DNA from: an uncultured Prevotella sp. | GTDB lineage: Bacteria > Bacteroidota > Bacteroidia > Bacteroidales > Bacteroidaceae | Assembly (NCBI GenBank): GCA_944320235.1 | Contig: CALUGQ010000015.1 | Span: 1-45,883, forward strand | Length of the DNA: 45,883 bases | Direction of reading: 5' to 3' | Part shown: positions 7,652 through 16,399 of the stretch, in pieces | Numbering within the stretch: the first letter of the stretch is position 1 | Layout: each line of letters starts with the position of its first letter | Notes under the pieces: generated by a model | Database searches by the model: none | The model's input: only the letters and a program-made list of their open reading frames with translations | Told to the model about the DNA's origin: nothing | Program-made: the position numbers and the translations under genes

Positions 7652-8743
7652 ATGAACGAACCAAAGCATACATACGGCTGCCTGAGCAGCCAGAGGGGCC
7701 GCCTCATGGGCGCGGCCATGCTCATGGTGGTGCTCTTCCACGTGGGAGGGATGCGCCACGACACCCTGGCATACTGCCTGAGCCGCTGCGGCAACGTCGG
7801 CGTCGACGTGTTCCTCTTCCTCAGCGGCATAGGGCTGTGGTTCTCGTGGAGCAAGCTGAGCCAGGGGCGGAAGCTGAAGGACGGCGAACGGGCTGCCACA
7901 GCGCCAATGCCTGGGCGCAGCCACCCTGCATCCCCAATCCTCAGCCACCCACTCACCAGCCAGCTCCTCACCTATTTCCGCCGCCGCTACGTGCGCGTAT
8001 ACCCCGCATGGCTCGCCATAGCCTGCCTGTACTACCTGCCGCGCTTCTTCGACGGGCGCCTCTCGGCAGCCGACACGGCCCTCTCCATAGCCGTGAACTG
8101 GGGCTTCTGGGAGCACGACGAACTGACGTTCTGGTTCATCCCGGCCATCATGGCGCTCTACACCGTGGCCCCGGCCTACATGGAGCTGATACGCCGCCAC
8201 CCCGACTGCCGCGCCATGCCCGTGGCGGCGATGGTGCTCTGCGTGCTCGTGCAGTACTGGCCGCCGCTCCACTCGGCCGTGGGCCACCTCGAAATATTCT
8301 TCAGCCGCATACCGATATTCCTCATAGGCATCAACACGGGGCAGGCCGTCATGGAGCGCAAGCCCATAAGCCGGGCAGGCTGGTGGATGCTGCTGGCGCT
8401 CTTCGCCATGAGCGCGCTGGCCTGCGTCAACTTCGAGGACGGGCTGCGGGGGCGCTTCCCGCTGTTCCTCGAGCGCATGGTCTACATACCGCTCACCGTC
8501 TCCATGTCGCTGCTCCTTGCCCGGGCCATGGAGCGCATGCCCCGGCGGGCAGGCGCGCCGCTGGCATTCATCGGCACCATAAGCCTGGAAATGTACCTCA
8601 TACACGCGCAGTTCGTGCTCAAGCCCGTGCAGCAGTGGCACCTCGGCTACTGGCCAACGGCGCTCGCCGTGACGGCCGCCTCGGCGGCACTGGCCTGGCT
8701 CCTGCACAAGGCAGTGGGGCTGCTGACGCGCAAACTGGCCTGA
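7652..8743 (+). CDS. Membrane acyltransferase (acyltransferase family 3)
   Basis: A 363-residue multi-pass membrane protein of the same superfamily as the gene at 6346. It has the N-terminal SQRGRLMGAAMLMVVLFHVGG with the conserved His and the VDVFLFLSGIGLWFSW segment. Between residues about 70 and 105 there is a proline-rich insert (PMPGRSHPASPILSHPL) not expected in the family. It may be a lineage-specific cytoplasmic loop. The ATG at 7652 follows the repeat-filled gap; longer frames upstream run through repeats and are not real. UbiA follows 10 bp later. Probable role: O-acylation of an envelope glycan. Confidence 0.82.
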   Translation: MNEPKHTYGCLSSQRGRLMGAAMLMVVLFHVGGMRHDTLAYCLSRCGNVGVDVFLFLSGIGLWFSWSKLSQGRKLKDGERAATAPMPGRSHPASPILSHPLTSQLLTYFRRRYVRVYPAWLAIACLYYLPRFFDGRLSAADTALSIAVNWGFWEHDELTFWFIPAIMALYTVAPAYMELIRRHPDCRAMPVAAMVLCVLVQYWPPLHSAVGHLEIFFSRIPIFLIGINTGQAVMERKPISRAGWWMLLALFAMSALACVNFEDGLRGRFPLFLERMVYIPLTVSMSLLLARAMERMPRRAGAPLAFIGTISLEMYLIHAQFVLKPVQQWHLGYWPTALAVTAASAALAWLLHKAVGLLTRKLA

Positions 8744-8753
8744 ACCCAACACC

Positions 8754-9635
8754 ATGACAATGGAACTGATAAAGATAATAAGACCCCAGCAGTGGGTAAA
8801 GAACCTCTTCGTGCTCATCCCGGTGTTCTTCGCCGGCAGCATGACCCACGGCGGCAGCGTCGCCGCGGCGGCGCTCGCCATGGCCGCTTTCAGCTTCGCC
8901 GCCTCGTCGGTGTACTGCTTCAACGACATCATCGACGCCGACGAGGACCGCCGCCACCCCGTGAAGTGCCGCCGCCCGGTGGCCTCGGGGGCCGTCAGCA
9001 CAGCCCAGGCATACGCCCTCATGGCGCTCATGGCTGCCCTGGCGGCAGCCGCAGTGGCCCTGCTGGGCAGTCGCGCCTGGCAGGTGGCGGCCGTCATAGG
9101 AGGCTACTACGCGCTCAACATGGCCTACTGCGCCTGGCTCAAGCGTTTCGCCATCATCGACGTGTGCGTCATAGCCTTCGGCTTCGTGCTCCGCATACTG
9201 GCCGGCGGGCTGGCCACGGGCATAGGGCTGAGCAAGTGGATAGTGCTCATGACATTCCTGCTCACGCTCTTCCTCTCGCTGGCAAAGCGGCGCGACGACG
9301 TGCTGCGCATGAACCGCACGGGCCATGCGCCACGCCGCAACACGTCGCGCTACAACCTTACGTTCATAAACCAGGCCATAACGATAACGGCAGCCGTGAC
9401 AATCGTGTGCTACGTCATGTACACCGTGTCGCCCGAGGCGGCAGCCGTGATGCACACCGACTACCTCTACCTCACCAGCGTGTTCGTAATCATCGGCCTG
9501 CTGCGCTACCTGCAGATAGCCGTCGTCGACGAAAAGAGCGGCGACCCCACGGCCGTGGCGCTCCACGACCGCTTCACGCAGGTGACCGTAGCCTGCTGGG
9601 TGCTGTCGTTCATAGCCATAATATACCTGTCGTAA
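8754..9635 (+). CDS. UbiA-family polyprenyl-phosphate phosphoribosyltransferase (DPPR synthase-like)
   Basis: A 293-residue membrane enzyme with about eight or nine hydrophobic helices. The Asp-rich site FNDIIDADEDRRHPVK followed by RRPVASG closely follows mycobacterial decaprenyl-phosphate phosphoribose synthase (Rv3806c family: NDxxDxxxDxxHPxKxxRP) rather than quinone prenyltransferases. The predicted reaction joins PRPP and polyprenyl phosphate to give polyprenyl-phosphoryl-5-phosphoribose, a lipid-linked pentose precursor. The next gene, 3 bp away, is a HAD phosphatase that could remove the 5-phosphate. In several bacteria these two activities are fused. A DUF6080 protein follows as a candidate user of the product. 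Starts at 8754 and 8760 are both possible (MTME or ME). Confidence 0.82.
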   Translation: MTMELIKIIRPQQWVKNLFVLIPVFFAGSMTHGGSVAAAALAMAAFSFAASSVYCFNDIIDADEDRRHPVKCRRPVASGAVSTAQAYALMALMAALAAAAVALLGSRAWQVAAVIGGYYALNMAYCAWLKRFAIIDVCVIAFGFVLRILAGGLATGIGLSKWIVLMTFLLTLFLSLAKRRDDVLRMNRTGHAPRRNTSRYNLTFINQAITITAAVTIVCYVMYTVSPEAAAVMHTDYLYLTSVFVIIGLLRYLQIAVVDEKSGDPTAVALHDRFTQVTVACWVLSFIAIIYLS

Positions 9636-9638
9636 GCC

Positions 9639-10244
9639 ATGGGAGCAAAGCAAGAGATATTCGCCTTCGACTTCGACGGCACGCTCACGCGCCGCGACAC
9701 GCTCATCGCCCTCGCCCGCTTCGCCCGCGGAGGGCTGGCCGTGGCGTGGTGGATGGCGCTCCACGCGCCGCTGCTCGCCGCCGTGAAGGCCGGCATCTGC
9801 CCCGGCGCAAAGGCCAAGGAGAAGCTCCTGGCCCACTTCTTCGGGGGCATGGCCGTCAAGGACTTCAACCGCCTCTGCGCCGACTTCGCACGCCGCGAGG
9901 CCAGGCTGCTGCGCCCGGCGGGCATGGCTGCCGTGAGCGAGGCCGTGGCGCGGGGAGCCACGGTGCTCGTGGTGAGCGCGAGCCTGGCCAACTGGGTGGG
10001 GGCGTTCATGGCCGAATTCGGGGGCAAGGTCACGCTGCTGTGCTCCGAAGCAGAGGTGGAAGGCGGGCGCATAACGGGCCGCCTGGCCACAGCCAACTGC
10101 AACGGGGCGGAGAAACCGAGGCGCATACTCGCCCTGTTCCCGCACAGGGAAGACTACCGCCTCGTGGCCTTCGGCGACAGCCGGGGCGACCGCGAAATGC
10201 TCGCAATGGCCGACGAGGCCCACTACAAGCCATTCAGGGATTGA
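9639..10244 (+). CDS. HAD-IB family phosphatase
   Basis: A 201-residue soluble haloacid-dehalogenase phosphatase of the phosphoserine-phosphatase-like subfamily. Motif I DFDGTLT is at residues 11-17, motif II is VVSAS at about 110, and the C-terminal GDSRGDREML holds the metal-binding acids. It starts 3 bp after the UbiA gene. The likely job, by analogy with fused UbiA-HAD proteins, is dephosphorylating the lipid-linked phosphoribose. That substrate is inferred from position; the fold and catalytic residues are visible. Confidence 0.85.
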   Translation: MGAKQEIFAFDFDGTLTRRDTLIALARFARGGLAVAWWMALHAPLLAAVKAGICPGAKAKEKLLAHFFGGMAVKDFNRLCADFARREARLLRPAGMAAVSEAVARGATVLVVSASLANWVGAFMAEFGGKVTLLCSEAEVEGGRITGRLATANCNGAEKPRRILALFPHREDYRLVAFGDSRGDREMLAMADEAHYKPFRD

Positions 10245-10284
10245 CAGAAACAGACAGGCGGGAAAACAAACAGACGGAAAACAG

Positions 10285-11697
10285 ATGGGAAAACTGTTCG
10301 GCATATTCAGGATAAAGCGCGGCGAGGCCTTGCCGGCCGCGGTCGCCGCGGTGGCGGCGCTGGCCCTCAACGCATTCTTCGTGTACAAGATGTACGGCGT
10401 GCTCACGCCGCCCGGCAACGCCGCGAAGCTGCAACGCCACATCTTCAACTACTTCTACATATCGGGCTACGACCCGATAACGCTCGTCACGGTGTCGTCG
10501 TGGACCGACCTGTACAACGTGCAACGCCACCCGCTGCTGGCATTCCTCATAAGCCCGCTGAGCCTGCTGAACGCCGGCCTGACACCGCTCACGGGGCTCA
10601 ACTGCGCGCTCTTCATCACGGCCGCGCTCATGGCGGCCTGCGCCTTCTACTCGCTCGTGTTCCTCAGGCGCACGCTCACCGAGGTGATAGGGCTCGGGCC
10701 GCTCGACGCCAACCTGCTCACAACGCTCTTCTTCTCCTTCGGCTACGTGATGGTGATAACCTTCACGCCCGACCACTTCGGCTTCTCCATGTGCATGCTG
10801 CTCATCGTACTCTACGTGGCCGGCATGCGGATGAAGAAGCGCAAGATAGTGCCTACGTGGCAGATGGCCGTGCTCTACGTGTTCGCCACGGGCATAACCA
10901 CCACCAACAGCGTCAAGACAGTGCTCATGCAGCTGGCCGTCAACGGGCGCAAGTTCTTCCGCCCGTCAAACATACTGGTGGGCATCGTCGTGCCGTCGGT
11001 GGCGTTGTGGATGTTCTGCAAGTTCGAGTACGACACATTCGTGGCCCCCATCGACAAGGCGCGCCACGAAGCCCGCGTGAAGAAACGGGCCGCCCAGAAG
11101 GCTCAGGAGGAAAAGATGAGGAAGCTCTACGCCGAGGCCGACTCGGCCACGCGGGCCAGGATGGCCCCGAAGATGAAGAAAAAGAGGGTGGTGAGCAAGC
11201 AGGGCCGCCCGCTGAGCAACGAGGGAATGCTGCGCTGGAGCGACGTGACCACGCCCCGGTGGCCGTCGCTCGTCGAGAACGTATTCGGCGAGCCGCTGCT
11301 CTTCCACCGCCGGCACCTGCTCGGCGACGCCCTGCGCCACAGGCCCGTGTTCGTGGAATACGACATCAAGGCCAACTACTTCGTTGAGGCGGCCGTGGCG
11401 CTGCTGTTCCTCGCGGGCATAGCCTGCGGCGCCAGGAGCCGCCTGCTGTGGCTCGCGCTCTCGTGGTTCGGCTTCGACATGGCGCTGCACCTGGGCCTCG
11501 GCTTCGGCATAAACGAGGTATACATCATGTCGCCCCACTGGCTGTTCGTGCTGCCCGTGGCCATGGCATTCCTCTTCCGCCGGGCGCGCGGCTGGCGGCT
11601 GGCGGCCCTGCGCGCCGTGGTGGCGTGCCTCGCGGCCTACATGCTGGCGCACAACGGGTGGCTGCTGTGCCGCTTCATGCTCACGCCCGTGGGCTGA
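10285..11697 (+). CDS. DUF6080-like multi-pass membrane protein, GT-C-like (paralogue A)
   Basis: A 470-residue protein with about nine or ten membrane segments, of a Bacteroidales family I recall as DUF6080. Shared blocks with the second copy at 24086-25429 include SGYDP near residue 56, RHPLL, LFFSFGYVMV, PDHFGFS, LYVAGMR, TNSVK and a C-terminal PHWLFVLPVAMAF. Between the two halves lies a very basic loop at about 265-315 (RVKKRAAQKAQEEKMRK), much longer than in the other copy. The topology, with an Asp-containing first loop, suggests a GT-C glycosyltransferase, and the UbiA/HAD pair directly upstream suggests a lipid-linked pentose donor. Both ideas are inference. It ends 3 bp before a convergent gene. 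Confidence 0.7.
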   Translation: MGKLFGIFRIKRGEALPAAVAAVAALALNAFFVYKMYGVLTPPGNAAKLQRHIFNYFYISGYDPITLVTVSSWTDLYNVQRHPLLAFLISPLSLLNAGLTPLTGLNCALFITAALMAACAFYSLVFLRRTLTEVIGLGPLDANLLTTLFFSFGYVMVITFTPDHFGFSMCMLLIVLYVAGMRMKKRKIVPTWQMAVLYVFATGITTTNSVKTVLMQLAVNGRKFFRPSNILVGIVVPSVALWMFCKFEYDTFVAPIDKARHEARVKKRAAQKAQEEKMRKLYAEADSATRARMAPKMKKKRVVSKQGRPLSNEGMLRWSDVTTPRWPSLVENVFGEPLLFHRRHLLGDALRHRPVFVEYDIKANYFVEAAVALLFLAGIACGARSRLLWLALSWFGFDMALHLGLGFGINEVYIMSPHWLFVLPVAMAFLFRRARGWRLAALRAVVACLAAYMLAHNGWLLCRFMLTPVG

Positions 11698-11700
11698 GGC

Positions 11701-12720
11701 TCAGTGGAAGCGGGCCAGCCCGAGCGTCTTCCTCACGCGGTTGGCCACGGCGCGGGCTATGATGCCGAAGTTGCCGTGGCGCAGGTTGAGCGCAAGCTCC
11801 TCCAGCGACCGCCCCACCTTTATCCACGGATGACCGTATGCCATGGTGCGGTAGAACATTTCCTTGTACTCCACGTTCTCAATCACGTAGCGCGGGTGGC
11901 GCAGCGGCCACCCAAGCTCGTAGCGCGGCATGGTGAACATGCGCCTGAGACGGTGCGGCATGAGCGCCAGGCTGCCCGCATAGTGCGTGGAGTCCTGCGT
12001 GGCTCCGAGGTTGTTGATGAGGTTGCGCGTAGGCACTATGGCCAGCCCAGAGCCGAAGAGCATCGCCGCCCAGAGTATTGTCTCGTAGTATTCGCGGCCG
12101 CTTGCGCGGTGGTCGTAGCAGGCCCGGAGCGTGTCGAAGTTCATCTTGCGCTGCCGCATGAGCGCGCGGAGCTGCCCAATGTCGTACTCGTCGTCGAGGA
12201 AAGAGTACTTGCCGTCCCAGCGGTCGACCACCCTCCGCCACGAAGCCCAGCCCCATATCGACATGACCGAGGTGAACAGGTAGTCGTAGGGGCAGCCCTC
12301 GATGCGCTCCTCGCTGTTGAACCCGGAGACCATCACTATCCTCTCGTCGTGCTCGTAGCGGTCGAGCATCTCCTTGCAGAAGGGGAAGAACGACTGCGAC
12401 GGCACGTCGTCGTCTTCGAGCACTATGCACTTGTCGGCCAGCGAGAACGCCCACTTTTGCGAAATGTACTCCGATGGGTCGCAGCCGAAGTTGCGCTCCT
12501 GGTACATTTGCCTCACGTCGCACTCCCAGTCGATGTCGGCCACCACCTCGCGGCACGCCATGATGCCCTCCATGTCGCGCTCGCCGCGAGGGCCGTCCTG
12601 GTAGAGGAACAGGCGCGATGGGCGCGCCTTGCGCACCTCGGCGAACACTTTCTTGAGCGAGTCGGGGCGGTTGAAGAAGAGTATCAGCACCGCGATGTCA
12701 ATCTTTGCCGGATGTTTCAT
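11701..12720 (-). CDS. Glycosyltransferase (GT-A fold, GT2-like)
   Basis: A 339-residue cytoplasmic transferase. It opens with IDIAVLILFFNRPDSLKKVF. The metal-binding triad is in VLEDDDVPSQSFF (about 105-117), followed by the acceptor-side WGWASWRR motif seen in capsule-locus transferases. The start ATG at 12720 (MKHPAKID) is clear; the frame that continues upstream runs through a leader repeat. It has no same-strand partner close by. Transcription likely starts near 12800, leaving a leader of about 80 nt with the conserved element described at 12739-12815. Sugar specificity is unknown. Confidence 0.83.
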   Translation of the reverse strand: MKHPAKIDIAVLILFFNRPDSLKKVFAEVRKARPSRLFLYQDGPRGERDMEGIMACREVVADIDWECDVRQMYQERNFGCDPSEYISQKWAFSLADKCIVLEDDDVPSQSFFPFCKEMLDRYEHDERIVMVSGFNSEERIEGCPYDYLFTSVMSIWGWASWRRVVDRWDGKYSFLDDEYDIGQLRALMRQRKMNFDTLRACYDHRASGREYYETILWAAMLFGSGLAIVPTRNLINNLGATQDSTHYAGSLALMPHRLRRMFTMPRYELGWPLRHPRYVIENVEYKEMFYRTMAYGHPWIKVGRSLEELALNLRHGNFGIIARAVANRVRKTLGLARFH

Positions 12721-12738
12721 AGTCTGCTTGCTGTGTAT

Positions 12739-12815
12739 TTGCAAAGGCAATGCAAACGAGAAGAAAGAAAGTTTGCTTTCAATTTCCCGAGTGCAGCTTG
12801 CATTATGCAAAGGTA
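12739..12815 (-). repeat. Promoter-leader repeat, copy 1
   Basis: On the minus strand it begins with TACCTTTGCATAATGC, continues AAGCTGCACTCGGGA, then a variable stretch, and ends with GCATTGCCTTTGCA. Two further copies with the same ends lie at 21386-21461 and 37901-38000. All three are the 5' leader of minus-strand genes. Confidence 0.7.
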
Positions 12816-12838
12816 AGCAAACTTTGCCGAACGGCAAA
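12808..12838 (-). promoter_or_regulatory. Promoter of the glycosyltransferase at 11701-12720
   Basis: Minus-strand -7 box TACCTTTG (12808-12815) and TTTG -33 box (12835-12838) are 19 bp apart. The -33 lies inside a perfect palindrome with 8-bp arms (12822-12829 and 12832-12839), a possible operator. Confidence 0.6.
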
Positions 12839-12984
12839 GGCGCCTTCCCCGTTTTTTTGCCAAGCCGGAGCGTTTCGCCGCAAACACGGCGACAGGGAGC
12901 CGCCAGCCCGCGCCGCCGCAAGCCTCCGCAAGCGCCACGGTGAAGAAATATGCCCATTCTTTTCGTTTGCTCGGTAATTTGCAT

Positions 12985-12992
12985 TAACTTTG
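12985..12992 (+). promoter_or_regulatory. -7 box of metG
   Basis: TAACTTTG matches the Bacteroidetes -7 box and lies 26 bp before the metG ATG. A TTTG at 12966-12969 is only 15 bp away, so the -33 element is uncertain. Confidence 0.5.
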
Positions 12993-13018
12993 CATCCAAA
13001 TAAAGACAGACACTCACA

Positions 13019-15073
13019 ATGACAGACATGGAAGAGAAACATTTCAAGCGCACCACCGTCACCGCGGCACTGCCTTACGCCAACGGCGGGGTGCACATTG
13101 GCCACCTGGCCGGGGTCTACGTGCCGGCCGACATATACGCCCGCTACCTCCGCCTCAGGGGTGAGGACGTGCGCTTCATCTGCGGAAGCGACGAGCACGG
13201 CGTGCCAATCACCATCCGCGCCAAGAAGGAAGGCATAACGCCGCAGGCAGTAGTGGACCGTTACCACGCCATGATAAAGAAGAGCTTCGAGGACTTCGGC
13301 ATATCTTTCGACATATACAGCCGCACCACGTCGGCCGAGCACACCAAGACGGCGTCCGACTTCTTCCGCAAGCTCTACGACGACGGCAAGCTCATAGAGC
13401 GCGAGAGCGAGCAGTACTACGACGAGGAGGCCCACCAGTTCCTGGCCGACCGCTACATAACGGGCGAATGCCCCCACTGCCACAACCCCAAGGCCTACGG
13501 CGACCAGTGCGAGAAGTGCGGCAGCGACCTCGACCCCACGGAACTCATCAACCCGCAGTCGGCCATCAGCGGCTCGAAGCCCGTGCTGAAGAAGACCAAG
13601 AACTGGTACCTGCCGCTCAACGAATACCAGGAGTGGCTCAAGCAGTGGATACTCGAAGGCCACAAGGAGTGGCGTCCGAACGTCTACGGGCAGTGCAAGA
13701 GCTGGCTCGACCTCGACCTCCAGCCCCGCGCCATGACGCGCGACCTCGACTGGGGAATACCTGTTCCAGTTGACGGGGCCGAGGGCAAGGTGCTCTACGT
13801 GTGGTTCGACGCGCCCATCGGCTACATATCGAACACCAAGGAGCTGATGCCCGACGACTGGGAGAAGTGGTGGAAGGACCCCGAGACGCGCCTCGTGCAC
13901 TTCATCGGCAAGGACAACATCGTGTTCCACTGCATAGTGTTCCCCTCCATGCTCAAGGCCCACGGCGGATACATACTGCCCGACAACGTGCCGGCCAACG
14001 AGTTCCTCAACCTTGAGAACGACAAGATATCCACGTCGCGCAACTGGGCCGTGTGGCTGCACGACTACCTCGTGGAGATGCCCGGCAAGCAGGACGTGAT
14101 GCGCTACGTGCTCACCGCCAACGCCCCCGAGACGAAGGACAACAACTTCACCTGGCGCGACTTCCAGGACCGCAACAACAACGAGCTGGTGGCCGTCTAC
14201 GGCAACTTCGTGAACCGCGCCTTGCAGCTCACCAAGAAATACTGGGACGGCGTGGTGCCGGCCTGCGGCGAGCTTACCGACACCGACCGCCAGGCGCTGG
14301 CCGAGTTCAAGGACGTCAAGGAGAAGATCGAGGCCCTGCTCGACGCGTTCAAGTTCCGCGACGCGCAGAAAGAGGCCATGAACCTGGCCCGCATAGGCAA
14401 CCGATACATCACGGAGTGCGAGCCGTGGAAGGTGTGGAAGACCGACCCCAAGCGCGTGGAGACCATCCTCTACGTGTCGCTGCAGATAGTGGCCAACCTC
14501 GCAATAGCCTTCGAGCCGTTCCTCCCCTTCAGCAGCGCCCGCCTGCGCAAGATGATAAACATGGACGGAGCCGACTGGGGCAGCCTCGGCCGCACCGACC
14601 TGCTCAGCCCCGGCCACAAGCTCGGCGAGCCGGAACTGCTCTTCGAGAAGATAGACGACGAGGCGATAGAATACCAGCTGAAGAAGCTCGACGACGCCAA
14701 GCGCGCCAACGAGGCCGCCGCCCACAAGGCCGACCCGGTGAAGGCCACGGTCGACTTCGCCGACTTCGAGAAGATTGACATCCGCGTAGGCCACATCAAG
14801 GCCTGCGAGAAGGTGAAGAAGGCAAACAAGTTGCTCAAGTTCACAATAGACGACGGGAGCGGCACCGACCGCACCATCGTCAGCGGCATTGCCAAGTTTT
14901 ACGAGCCTGAAGAGCTTGTGGGCAAGGACGTACTGTTCATAGCCAACCTCGCCCCGCGCAAGCTCATGGGCATAGAGAGCCAGGGGATGATACTCTCGGC
15001 CGAAGACTTCGACGGCTCGCTCGCCGTCACCACCACGCTGCGCAAGGCCGCGCCGGGCAGCAAGGTGTGCTGA
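13019..15073 (+). CDS. metG: Methionyl-tRNA synthetase
   Basis: Charges tRNA-Met with methionine in the cytoplasm. At 684 residues it has the full two-part layout: catalytic domain with HIGH at 26-29 and KISTS (KMSKS motif) at 336-340, a zinc knuckle CPHC (151-154) and CEKC (164-167), the anticodon-binding helices, and a C-terminal EMAP-like tRNA-binding domain from about residue 580 ([11 protein letters not shown]). The ATG at 13019 is chosen because a -7 box lies just upstream. An inverted repeat follows the stop codon. Confidence 0.97.
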   Translation: MTDMEEKHFKRTTVTAALPYANGGVHIGHLAGVYVPADIYARYLRLRGEDVRFICGSDEHGVPITIRAKKEGITPQAVVDRYHAMIKKSFEDFGISFDIYSRTTSAEHTKTASDFFRKLYDDGKLIERESEQYYDEEAHQFLADRYITGECPHCHNPKAYGDQCEKCGSDLDPTELINPQSAISGSKPVLKKTKNWYLPLNEYQEWLKQWILEGHKEWRPNVYGQCKSWLDLDLQPRAMTRDLDWGIPVPVDGAEGKVLYVWFDAPIGYISNTKELMPDDWEKWWKDPETRLVHFIGKDNIVFHCIVFPSMLKAHGGYILPDNVPANEFLNLENDKISTSRNWAVWLHDYLVEMPGKQDVMRYVLTANAPETKDNNFTWRDFQDRNNNELVAVYGNFVNRALQLTKKYWDGVVPACGELTDTDRQALAEFKDVKEKIEALLDAFKFRDAQKEAMNLARIGNRYITECEPWKVWKTDPKRVETILYVSLQIVANLAIAFEPFLPFSSARLRKMINMDGADWGSLGRTDLLSPGHKLGEPELLFEKIDDEAIEYQLKKLDDAKRANEAAAHKADPVKATVDFADFEKIDIRVGHIKACEKVKKANKLLKFTIDDGSGTDRTIVSGIAKFYEPEELVGKDVLFIANLAPRKLMGIESQGMILSAEDFDGSLAVTTTLRKAAPGSKVC

Positions 15074-15095
15074 CACGGCCCGCCATGACACGGCA

Positions 15096-15145
15096 GCAAA
15101 GCCCTGCCGCGGCCTTGCCCCTGGGCAGGCCGGGCAGGGCTTTGC
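15096..15145 (+). terminator. Large inverted repeat after metG
   Basis: Arms 15096-15108 and 15133-15145 pair perfectly (13 bp, GCAAAGCCCTGCC), with further GGCC pairing inside the loop. It starts 22 bp after the metG stop and ends 47 bp before the next gene. There is no T-run, so it may be a processing or pausing structure rather than a classical terminator. Confidence 0.45.
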
Positions 15146-15192
15146 CATTGAACGGGCCCGGTGGCGCGCCGCCGGGCAAAAACAAACGCAAG

Positions 15193-16128
15193 ATGAGAGA
15201 AAGAATCAACGAGTACGATTACCTGAAGTGCGTGTTCATCACGCTGATGGTGGTGTTCCACCTGGCCCACTTCGCCGACAGGCACCTGTATGCCAAGGAC
15301 ATAGTATACACGTTCCACATGCCGGCCTTCCTCATACTGTCGGGCTACCTGGCCAACGTCGCCAAGGACTGCCGCGCAATGGGCCGGCAGCTGCTGTGGC
15401 TCTTCGTGCCTTACGCCGCCATGGAGGCGGCCTACGCCGTGGCCACGGGGTTCATGGACGTGCGCGAGAGCATAGGGCAGCTGTCGGCGCTGTCGGTGGC
15501 CGAGGCCGTGGCGCTCCACCCCATAGGCCCATACTGGTACCTGCACACGCTGCTGCTGTGCCTGGCCGCCTACTGGCTGGCGGCCCGCCTGCTGCGCCAC
15601 GCCGGCCCCGCCACGCTCGCACTGGCCCTCGCGCTGGCGCTCTGGCTGCTGGCCGACGTGGCTGGGCTGATAGGCATGGCCAACGCCATGTACTTCCTCG
15701 CGGGCGCCGTGGCCAGGCAGTGCCGCGCGCGGCTGCTGTCGCTCACCCCGCCCACGTGGCTGGCGGCCGCGCCCCTGGCCATCCTCTGCGCCGACGCGGC
15801 CAACCTCGACAAGGCCACCGTGGGCGGCGTGGCCGTGACGTGGCTCGCGTTCAGCCTGCTGCTGTGGCTCTACCCGCACATACCGCCAAGGGCGCGGCGG
15901 CTCTCGCACTTCATAGGGCGCAACACGCTGGCCATACTGCTCTTCTCGCCCGTGTTCACCATGGCGGTGAAGGCGCTCATACCCCTCTTTGCGTTCGACC
16001 CCTCGGCCACTGTCTTCGCCGCGGTGGCCACAGCCGTGACGCTGGCCGGGAGCCTCGCCGTGGCGTGGGGCATGGACCGGCTGGGGCTCTCGCCATGGTT
16101 CTGCGGCGGCAGGCTGCTGAAAGACTGA
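15193..16128 (+). CDS. Membrane acyltransferase (acyltransferase family 3)
   Basis: A 311-residue multi-pass membrane protein, the third acyltransferase-3 member in the window. The N-terminus NEYDYLKCVFITLMVVFHLAHF has the family His, and MPAFLILSGYLAN gives the second signature. It is shorter than the other two. The ATG at 15193 is favoured; the longer frame from 15067 crosses the metG hairpin. It converges on the epimerase gene at 16400, with a repeat cluster and a 27-bp hairpin between them. Probable function: O-acetylation of a surface glycan or a related small acceptor. Confidence 0.83.
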   Translation: MRERINEYDYLKCVFITLMVVFHLAHFADRHLYAKDIVYTFHMPAFLILSGYLANVAKDCRAMGRQLLWLFVPYAAMEAAYAVATGFMDVRESIGQLSALSVAEAVALHPIGPYWYLHTLLLCLAAYWLAARLLRHAGPATLALALALALWLLADVAGLIGMANAMYFLAGAVARQCRARLLSLTPPTWLAAAPLAILCADAANLDKATVGGVAVTWLAFSLLLWLYPHIPPRARRLSHFIGRNTLAILLFSPVFTMAVKALIPLFAFDPSATVFAAVATAVTLAGSLAVAWGMDRLGLSPWFCGGRLLKD

Positions 16129-16172
16129 CGCCCCGCCCGCCCGGGGATGCGGAACAGCCTTCCCCACAACCT

Positions 16173-16238
16173 GAAACGGCCTGTCCGGCCTTGCGAAACG
16201 GGTCGTTTCGCAAGGCCGGACAGGCCGTTTTGCAATGC
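16173..16238 (+). repeat. 22-bp tandem repeat cluster 3 forming a 27-bp perfect hairpin
   Basis: Units start at 16173, 16195 and 16217. Neighbouring units are inverted, so 16174-16200 pairs perfectly with 16204-16230 around a 3-nt loop (GGT). The flank module (AATGCACTGTGGCT) follows at 16234. The cluster lies between convergent genes and could stop transcription from both sides. The rest of the gap, to 16399, shows no gene. Confidence 0.8.
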
Positions 16239-16399
16239 ACTGTGGCTCAAATGGTTATGCAGGGCCGAAACCCCTCGGGCCGCTCCAGCCCCAATGGCCG
16301 CTGCGCCTCCACGCCCTCGGAGTCGGGAAACGCTCGACACGGGCTGAGAGAATGCCGGCAAGGACTCGGCGCGGCATTGCGCCCCGTAGCCGGTCGGCA

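Noticed and set aside
7382-9097. Long antisense frames over the acyltransferase and UbiA genes
   Set aside because: No domain or plausible composition, and both overlapping + strand genes have clear family motifs.
13468-14778. Short + strand frames inside metG
   Set aside because: Arg/Pro-rich translations typical of the +1 frame in GC-rich genes; no start context and no family features.
12803-15148. A 781-residue minus-strand frame over metG
   Set aside because: metG on the + strand is certain; the antisense translation has no recognisable features.
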